From Collinsella sp. (lineage in GTDB: Bacteria; Actinomycetota; Coriobacteriia; Coriobacteriales; Coriobacteriaceae), in NCBI GenBank assembly GCA_031295385.1, contig JAUMOL010000007.1, positions 205,309 through 269,308 of the forward strand: a DNA stretch of 64,000 nt. The letters are read 5' to 3'. How positions within the stretch are numbered: the first letter of the stretch is position 1; every line of letters begins with the position of its first letter. A program made the position numbers and the translations under genes. Positions 58,438 to 64,000 of the stretch are shown here, piece by piece. The notes beneath the pieces are model-generated. The model saw nothing but the letters and a program-made list of their open reading frames with translations, ran no database searches and was not told the origin of the DNA.

Positions 58438-59697
58438 ATGAAATACACCAAGCTCGAGCGTAACTGGGTTATGTATGATGTGGGCAATTCGGCCCTCGTG
58501 CTGCTCAATACCTCGGTGGTGCCCATTTACTTTAACGCCATCAATACCGGCGCTTCTTCGGCCGACCTGGTGGTCGCCTGGGGCAATGCGCAGACGATTG
58601 CCTCGCTGGTCATCGCCATGCTCATGCCCATTCTGGGCGCGCTTGCCGACTACGCCGGCAACAAGATCAAGTTCTTCTTGGGCTTCTTCCTCACGGGCCT
58701 GGTGCTTTGCCTGGCGCAGGCTATCCCAATGTCCGCCATGGCATTTTTGACCGTGTACGTGCTGTGCACCATCGGCCTTAACTCTTCTATGACGTTCTAC
58801 GACGCCATGCTGCCCGACATTACCACCGACGAGCGCATGGACGCCGTGTCCAGCTCGGGCTATGCCTGGGGCTACATCGGTTCCACCGTGCCGTTCGTCA
58901 TCTGCCTGGCGCTCATCATGGGCGGCCCCGCTCTTGGCGTCCCCACCATGCTGGCAACGCGTCTGTCGTTTATCATCACTGGTGCCTGGTGGCTCATCTT
59001 TACTCTGCCGCTCATTCGCACCTATAAGCAAAAGTACGGTCGCGAGCGCGGTCCCGAGGACACCATCGGCCACATCGTGGGCGGTGTGTTCTCCGAGGTC
59101 GGACACACCATGCGCGAGATCGCCCACAACAAGACCGTGCTGGTCTACATGATCGCGTTCTTCTTCTATATCGACGGTGTGCACACGGTCATTTCCATGG
59201 CAACCAGCTACGGATCGGCCTTGGGCATCGATTCGACCCAGTTGGTCCTGGCGCTGCTCGTCACGCAGTTCGTGGCCTTTCCGTCCGCCATCATCTACGG
59301 CAAGCTCGCCGGCCGCGTGGGCACGCTCAACATGATCTTGGTGGCAGTCGCCGCCTATATGGGCATTGTGCTGTTCGCCGCGTTCTTCCTAAAGACCGCC
59401 TTTGAGTTTTGGGTGCTTGCCATTATGGTCGGCCTGTTCCAGGGCGGCGTGCAGGCGCTCAGCCGTAGCTACTTTGGCCGCATTATCCCCAAGGAAAAAT
59501 CCAACGAGTACTACGGCTTCTTTGACATCTTTGGTCGTTATGCAAGCGTTATGGGCACCTTCCTGGTGTCGGTCGTCACCTCGCTGACCGGCAACCCGTC
59601 GCTGGGCGTCCTTTCCATTGGCGTGCTGCTGGTCGTTGGCTTTATGCTGCTGGTCCGCCTGTCCCGCATGACTCGGGCGGCAGAGCATGCCGCATAG
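58438..59697 (+). CDS. MFS transporter, UMF1 family
   Basis: A 419-residue transporter with about 12 helices, resembling the UMF1/Atg22-like branch of the major facilitator superfamily: NWVMYDVGNSAL, ADYAGNKIKFFLGFF, FYDAMLPDI, SSGYAWGYIGS and LSRSYFGRIIPKEKSNEYYGFFDIFGR. The start ATG follows AAGGGG. It is monocistronic by spacing. Substrate unknown; relatives are often called vacuolar effluxers by homology only. Confidence 0.92.
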   Translation: MKYTKLERNWVMYDVGNSALVLLNTSVVPIYFNAINTGASSADLVVAWGNAQTIASLVIAMLMPILGALADYAGNKIKFFLGFFLTGLVLCLAQAIPMSAMAFLTVYVLCTIGLNSSMTFYDAMLPDITTDERMDAVSSSGYAWGYIGSTVPFVICLALIMGGPALGVPTMLATRLSFIITGAWWLIFTLPLIRTYKQKYGRERGPEDTIGHIVGGVFSEVGHTMREIAHNKTVLVYMIAFFFYIDGVHTVISMATSYGSALGIDSTQLVLALLVTQFVAFPSAIIYGKLAGRVGTLNMILVAVAAYMGIVLFAAFFLKTAFEFWVLAIMVGLFQGGVQALSRSYFGRIIPKEKSNEYYGFFDIFGRYASVMGTFLVSVVTSLTGNPSLGVLSIGVLLVVGFMLLVRLSRMTRAAEHAA

Positions 59698-59812
59698 GAG
59701 CGAGCGGCTATTGTGCCTGTCCACGGTACTCTTTTGGGGTTATCCGCAATAAACATTGCGACTTGCGAGCAATGATTTGCCCAAGTGGGTATGATGGAAT
59801 CAGCTAGGTCGC

Positions 59813-59847
59813 GGGGCGTCGCCTGTGTTTGGCGGCGTCCCGTTTTT
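59813..59847 (+). terminator. Hairpin and U-tract before the glycosyltransferase gene
   Basis: GGGGCGTCGCC / GGCGGCGTCCC with a TGTGTTT loop, followed by GTTTTTG. It is 20 nt downstream of a TATGAT box and 22 nt before the ATG at 59869, so it may attenuate that gene as well as end the MFS transcript. Confidence 0.65.
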
Positions 59848-59868
59848 GTGTTGCAGGGAGGGTAAGGC

Positions 59869-61056
59869 ATGAACGCCACAGTCGTGATTCCAACGTATTG
59901 GGCGGGCGATGACGCTTGCGCAAACGCCCCTGGCACCTATGACCATTCGACGCGACTCAACGCCGACAATCCCGAACTCGACCGCTGCCTGGCCTCGCTT
60001 GAGCAGGTACGTGACATCCCGCGCATCATCCTTTTGGTGGTCTGTCCCGTTTCTGCCACAGCCGATGTGTCGCTGCGCGTGCACGAGATTGTCGACGCGC
60101 ATCCCACGCTCAAGGTCACCGTTGTCACCAACACCCAGGCCTCGCGCATTGCAGACCGGGTTGCTCAGATCGCGCCCAAGGGTTCGGGCGAGTGCGTGAG
60201 CCTGCGAGGCTACGGTGCCATCCGCAACATGGGGCTAGCCTGTGCCGCTGTGCTGGGGCATGACGCGGTTATCTTTTTGGATGACGATGAGACTGTCATC
60301 GACGCCGACTTTATGAAGCGCGCGACCTATGCGTTGGGGCAGCAGACACGTCAGGGCTTGCCGATCTTGGTCAAGAGCGGCTATTTCTACGATCGCGACG
60401 GCTCGCCGCTGGCTCCCACGGACAAGGCGGGCATCTGCCATCGTTGGTGGACCAAGCGCATCGAGTTCAACCGTTGGATGAAAAAGGCGCTCTCGGGCAC
60501 CCGCATCTCTCGCTCCAACTACGTGTGCGGCGGCCTGATGGCCCTGCACGCCCGCGCCTTTACGCGTGTAGCCTTTGACCCGTTTATCACCCGCGGCGAG
60601 GACTTGGATTACCTCTTTAACATGCGCATGTTTGGCTACGACGTGTGGTTCGATAACGAGTGGACCGTGCGCCATCTGCCTCCGGAGTCCGAAAAGCGCT
60701 CACCGCGCTTTATGCAGGATGTATACCGTTGGTACTACGAACGGGCCAAGTTGACATTCGCCGCGCATCAAAAGGAGCTCATTCCCGTTACGGCGGCATC
60801 ACTCATGCCCTACCCGGGCCCGTGGATTTCGCGCGAGCTCGACGACCGCGTGCGCAAGACCGCTATGGTCCGCAGCGTGTTTACCCGCGAGCATGAGGGC
60901 TACCTGCGCATTTGGCGCCATGGTATCGGCGAGGCAAAGGCCTATGCGCGCCAAAACGCTGCAAGCTACCTGCGTTTCCAGAGCTTTTGGCCCAAGATCA
61001 TGGACGGGCTTTGGCGTGACGCACAACTGATCAGTATCCTGGAGGGGGCCGAATGA
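59869..61056 (+). CDS. Glycosyltransferase, family 2-like
   Basis: A 395-residue GT-A fold enzyme. ATVVIPTYWAG is the nucleotide-sugar entry strand; the DXD-type motif is FLDDDETV; GGLMALHARAF and RGEDLDYLFNMRMFG with WTVRHLP resemble the acceptor/catalytic end of family-2 enzymes. No membrane helix, so it acts in the cytoplasm. GGGAGGG precedes the ATG. Its stop overlaps the ATG of the second sensor kinase (ATGA), an unusual coupling of a transferase with a LytS kinase, suggesting a shared surface or envelope function. The sugar is unknown. Confidence 0.85.
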   Translation: MNATVVIPTYWAGDDACANAPGTYDHSTRLNADNPELDRCLASLEQVRDIPRIILLVVCPVSATADVSLRVHEIVDAHPTLKVTVVTNTQASRIADRVAQIAPKGSGECVSLRGYGAIRNMGLACAAVLGHDAVIFLDDDETVIDADFMKRATYALGQQTRQGLPILVKSGYFYDRDGSPLAPTDKAGICHRWWTKRIEFNRWMKKALSGTRISRSNYVCGGLMALHARAFTRVAFDPFITRGEDLDYLFNMRMFGYDVWFDNEWTVRHLPPESEKRSPRFMQDVYRWYYERAKLTFAAHQKELIPVTAASLMPYPGPWISRELDDRVRKTAMVRSVFTREHEGYLRIWRHGIGEAKAYARQNAASYLRFQSFWPKIMDGLWRDAQLISILEGAE

Positions 61057-62396
61057 TCGACCGCCGCGCCCAGCGCGATAGTTCAATATCAATCTTTCGC
61101 ATCATTGCCGTTGCCTGCGCCATTTGCGTGCTGGTGTACTTTATTTTTGCCTTGGTGACCGGTATCGAGCCGATCGCCACGGTGATTGCCTGCGCGCTGC
61201 TGTGCATCTTTCTGTGCATCTTTATCTTTTTGACGCTCAATCCCGATTCGGTGCGCTCCCAGTACACCGAGGAGACGCTCTCGGTGGCCTCGGCCATGCT
61301 CGAGGACATTAAGGGCGGTCTGACGCAGGAGTCGGCGCGTTTGGTGTGCCGGCGCATTTTGCCCGAGACGCGCGCCATGACGGTGGCCATCACCGACGAG
61401 GGCAACGTGCTTGCCTGCGCGGGAGAGTTTGAGGAAAAACTACTGCCAGATTCTCCCATCCACACGCTTGCCACACGCTACGTTATCGAACATGGCATCG
61501 TGCAGTCGTTCAACCGTATGGTGGATGTCGTGGGCTCGGACGGCTCTCACAACCAAGTTCCCGCCGGCATTATCGCCCCCATCAAGGTGGGCGATCGTAC
61601 CGTCGGCACGCTCAAGTTCTACTACAAGACCCCGCGCGCCGTCGACCGTACCCAGTATGCGCTTGCCTCGGGCTTTGCCGAGATCTTGTCCACGCAGCTC
61701 GCCATCCACGAGCTCGAGGTGCAAAAGGAACTCACGGCGCGCGCCGAGGTGCGTGCGCTGCAGGCGCAGATTAACCCGCACTTCCTGTTCAACACGCTGA
61801 ACACCATTGCATCGTTTACGCGCACCGACCCGCTGCGGGCCCGCGAACTGCTTCGTGAGTTCTCATCGTTCTATCGTGCCACGCTCGACAACTCGGGATC
61901 GCTTATTCCGGTCTCGCGCGAAGTTGCACAGACCAAGCGCTACCTTACCTTTGAGAAGGCCCGCTTTGGCGAGGACCGTGTGCTTGCGACGTTCGATGTG
62001 TCCGAGGACGTGGAAGATACGCTGGTGCCGGCGTTCGTGATCCAGCCGATTGTCGAGAACGCCGTGCGTCATGGTATGGGCGATGACGACGCCCTGAGGA
62101 TCGACGTGACCGTTCACCAAGACGGCGAGGATGCAATCTTGATTGCCGTGGCCGATAATGGCGTGGGCATGGATGAGGGTACCGCCGCCAGACTGTTTGA
62201 CGAGCGCTCTGCCCGTCCCGACGCCAGCTCTCCCCAGGGTGGCGGCGCCGGTGTGGCCATGCACAATATTTCGGAGCGCATCCATCGCTTTTATGGGCCG
62301 CACTCCTATACGCGTGTTGAATCGGCGCCGGGCAAGGGCACCAAAGTGCTCCTTCATCTTGATTTGTCAGAGAGCATCTTTGACATTCAAGAGTAA
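61053..62396 (+). CDS. LytS-type sensor histidine kinase (second copy)
   Basis: A 447-residue membrane kinase paralogous to 55142-56527 and with the same layout. Two N-terminal helices (IIAVACAICVLVYFIFALVTG, IATVIACALLCIFLCIFIFL) precede a GAF-like domain; the kinase module has QAQINPHFLFNTL (phospho-His), FVIQPIVENAVRHG, ADNGVGM and GAGVAMHNI. The start overlaps the preceding stop (ATGA). It pairs with the LytTR regulator 72 nt downstream. Confidence 0.93.
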   Translation: MIDRRAQRDSSISIFRIIAVACAICVLVYFIFALVTGIEPIATVIACALLCIFLCIFIFLTLNPDSVRSQYTEETLSVASAMLEDIKGGLTQESARLVCRRILPETRAMTVAITDEGNVLACAGEFEEKLLPDSPIHTLATRYVIEHGIVQSFNRMVDVVGSDGSHNQVPAGIIAPIKVGDRTVGTLKFYYKTPRAVDRTQYALASGFAEILSTQLAIHELEVQKELTARAEVRALQAQINPHFLFNTLNTIASFTRTDPLRARELLREFSSFYRATLDNSGSLIPVSREVAQTKRYLTFEKARFGEDRVLATFDVSEDVEDTLVPAFVIQPIVENAVRHGMGDDDALRIDVTVHQDGEDAILIAVADNGVGMDEGTAARLFDERSARPDASSPQGGGAGVAMHNISERIHRFYGPHSYTRVESAPGKGTKVLLHLDLSESIFDIQE

Positions 62397-62468
62397 AATA
62401 AAAGGCTACGGGCTCAACGTCATGCGACGGATGCCCGGCGTAGTTAGTTGACGAAAGGTTTTATCCCT

Positions 62469-63185
62469 ATGCTGCGTGCGATGATTGTGGATGATGAGGC
62501 GCCGGCTCGCTCGGAGCTTCGCTTCCTGCTCGAGCAAACGGGCAAGATCGGCACGATCACGGAGGCGTCGAGCGTCCGCTCCGCCATCGAGATGCTTATG
62601 GAAAGTCGCGTGGATGTCGTGTTTCTCGATATCTCGATGCCCGGTGCCTCGGGCCTGCAACTTGCCGAGGCGCTGCATAAGCTCAAAAATCCGCCGGCGA
62701 TCGTGTTTGTGACTGCGTATAGTGACCATGCGGTCGAGGCATTCGACGTGGATGCCGTCGATTATCTGATGAAGCCGGTCGAGGAAGCTCGCTTGGATCG
62801 CGCGATCGAGAAGGTCATGCAACGCGCCAAGCCGGTTACGGACAGCAAGGTGACCATCGAGCGTATCCCGGTGGAAAAGGGCGGCCGCAAGGTGCTCATT
62901 CCCGTGGACGACATTCGCTTTATCATGGCCAAGGACGATTACTCCTGCATCTATACCGTCGATGATCGCTTTTTGTCGACGACCTCGCTGGCACAGTTTG
63001 AGGCCAAGCTCTGCGACTTTGGCTTCTTCCGTGTTCACCGCCGCTATATCGTTAACTTGGCGTGCGTCACGGATGTGGAGACGGTGCCCTCGGGCGCCAT
63101 CCAGCTGGGCATTACGGGCGTCGACGAACGCGTGCCGGTTTCGCGCCGCCGCGTCGTGCCGCTCAAGAAGGCTCTGAGTCTCTAG
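62469..63185 (+). CDS. LytTR-family response regulator (second copy)
   Basis: 238 residues: a receiver (IVDDEAPARSE, VVFLDISMPG, VTAY, LMKPVE) and a C-terminal LytTR domain (DDIRFIMAKDDYSC, GFFRVHRRYIVNLACV, RVPVSRRRVVPLKK). It is similar throughout to the regulator at 56566. I chose the ATG at 62469, 10 nt from GAAAGG; a TTG 21 nt upstream is less likely. Target genes are unknown. Confidence 0.94.
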   Translation: MLRAMIVDDEAPARSELRFLLEQTGKIGTITEASSVRSAIEMLMESRVDVVFLDISMPGASGLQLAEALHKLKNPPAIVFVTAYSDHAVEAFDVDAVDYLMKPVEEARLDRAIEKVMQRAKPVTDSKVTIERIPVEKGGRKVLIPVDDIRFIMAKDDYSCIYTVDDRFLSTTSLAQFEAKLCDFGFFRVHRRYIVNLACVTDVETVPSGAIQLGITGVDERVPVSRRRVVPLKKALSL

Positions 63186-63191
63186 CACACT

Positions 63192-63242
63192 GGCCCCGCA
63201 GCCCTGTAGACCCATCGTCTGCGGAGCCGTGGGGCCTTTTTT
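63192..63242 (+). terminator. Intrinsic terminator after the second LytTR gene
   Basis: GGCCCC...GGGGCC stem with inner GCAG/CTGC pairing, followed by TTTTTT. Confidence 0.85.
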
Positions 63243-63282
63243 GTATGTATCTGCCGAATCGTTTTTTTGCGGAAGGGATCCC

Positions 63283-63750
63283 ATGAACAGTGCAAGCGCC
63301 AAGCGCATCGACATCATCTCGGACACCCACGGCTATTTGTCGCCTGCGCTCCTGGACGAGCTTGAGGGCGCGGATCTGATTATCCACGCCGGCGACCTTA
63401 CGTCAGAGATGGACTACGAGCACCTATGCACCATCGCCCCCGTGCGGGCCGTACTGGGCAACAACGATTACTACCGCGACTACGGCCCCGATGTAGACCG
63501 TCTTGCACTCTTTACCTACGAAGGCCTCAAATTCGCCGTAGCCCACTACCGCGAAGACCTTCCGGTGGGATCCGTAGACGTAGCCATCAACGGCCACACC
63601 CACGTAACCAAAGAAGCCCAAGTGGGCCGCTGCTTAGTCCTCAACCCGGGCAGCGCCAGCTACCCCAGAGGCACTCGAGGCCCCACCATGGCCAGAATGC
63701 TCGTCAAAGACGGCAAGATACTGAGCACTAAGTTTATTGACTTGGACTAA
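63283..63750 (+). CDS. YfcE/MJ0936-like metallophosphoesterase
   Basis: A 155-residue calcineurin-like phosphodiesterase of the short YfcE type. The metal-site motifs are all present: ISDTHG, HAGDL, GNND, AHY and NGHTHV; GSASYPRG follows. GGAAGGGA precedes the ATG at 63283; the frame is open upstream, but the terminator there rules out an earlier start. It is monocistronic, flanked by terminators on both sides. Confidence 0.93.
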   Translation: MNSASAKRIDIISDTHGYLSPALLDELEGADLIIHAGDLTSEMDYEHLCTIAPVRAVLGNNDYYRDYGPDVDRLALFTYEGLKFAVAHYREDLPVGSVDVAINGHTHVTKEAQVGRCLVLNPGSASYPRGTRGPTMARMLVKDGKILSTKFIDLD

Positions 63751-63757
63751 CCGCAAC

Positions 63758-63795
63758 AAAAACGGGGGATGCAGATGCGTCCCTCGTTTTTCTTT
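63758..63795 (+). terminator. Intrinsic terminator after the metallophosphoesterase
   Basis: AAAAACGGGGGA pairs with TCCCTCGTTTTT (12 bp, one G-T wobble) around a 10-nt loop, followed by CTTT. Confidence 0.92.
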
Positions 63796-64000
63796 AAGCC
63801 AAAGGCAGAGCTTCAACAAAAACAATCAGACCAACCCCGCCGAGGAGCACGCGGGCTAGCCGCGCAGCGGCGCACGCCCGCAAAACTGGTTGAATAATGT
63901 GACGGCAGGGAGGGCTTCCGGGGCTGAGGGCGGGGGTTAAGTTTGCTGCTCTACAGTCCTTCGCAAGACGGAAAGCAAATTGAGTGCTTTACTTTGCGTG
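63796..64000. other. Window-end intergenic sequence
   Basis: I recognise no gene in the last 205 nt. There is an AGCCGCGCAGCGGC-type GC-rich stretch near 63858 and AT-richer sequence at the very end, likely upstream or downstream of a gene beyond the window. Confidence 0.4.

Overview
The window is a high-GC, gene-dense chromosome segment with long polycistronic operons and many ATGA start/stop overlaps. It most resembles a gut Coriobacteriia actinobacterium, probably Collinsella or a close relative. The evidence is an actinobacterial Ser/Thr-kinase/FHA/PP2C/RodA-PbpA cassette, a mannose-type PTS, an anaerobic pyruvate:ferredoxin oxidoreductase, carbamate kinase, and LytS/LytTR sensor pairs. 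The genus is inferred from gene content only.

Layout. 1-2.9 kb: clpB (5' end outside the window) and a small Pro/Ala-rich protein. 3.0-4.6 kb: a lower-GC AAA/DUF4143 ATPase under a long palindrome. 4.6-8.1 kb (minus): a membrane-anchored acidic protein, a DUF5692-like membrane protein and a TetR regulator. 8.3-11.5 kb: a large Fe-S/FAD oxidoreductase divergent from tetR, then an orphan hypA. 11.9-15.2 kb: the mannose PTS operon (IIAB, IIC, IID, DUF956/ManO). 15.3-16.6 kb: tRNA-Arg(CCT) followed by two partial copies of its 3' end, a truncated integrase and a toxin-like peptide, which are the scars of integrated elements. 16.8-21.4 kb: a lipoprotein solute-binding protein with an unusual C-terminal domain, coupled to a hybrid histidine kinase.

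21.5-31.6 kb (minus): a cell-wall signalling operon in the order kinase, fhaA, fhaB, PP2C phosphatase, RodA::PbpA fusion, PASTA kinase. It parallels the mycobacterial fhaA-fhaB-pstP-rodA-pbpA-pknA-pknB locus, but rodA and pbpA are one gene. 31.8-36.8 kb: a YcxB-like membrane protein, dnaX, a small membrane protein, ebfC and recR. 37.1-40.8 kb: a three-gene set of an exported Ser/Gly-linker protein, a membrane Ser/Thr kinase and an FHA protein. 41.2-44.8 kb: nifJ. 45-46.5 kb (minus): a second AAA/DUF4143 ATPase with iteron-like repeats upstream. 46.7-49.2 kb: a DUF3830 pair and arcC. 49.3-50.7 kb: a complete insertion sequence. 50.8-55.0 kb: a C39-like protein, an APC permease and an amidohydrolase. 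55.1-63.8 kb: two LytS/LytTR two-component systems flanking a zinc phospholipase-C-like protein, an MFS transporter and a glycosyltransferase, then a metallophosphoesterase.

The intergenic regions carry a dispersed palindromic repeat family (three copies at 3' ends of transcription units) and many strong hairpins. The most unusual items are the RodA-PbpA fusion, the binding protein fused to a 5'-nucleotidase-C-like domain beside its kinase, the exported-protein/kinase/FHA locus, the layered tRNA-Arg integration scars, and the palindrome or direct-repeat control regions of the two AAA/DUF4143 genes.
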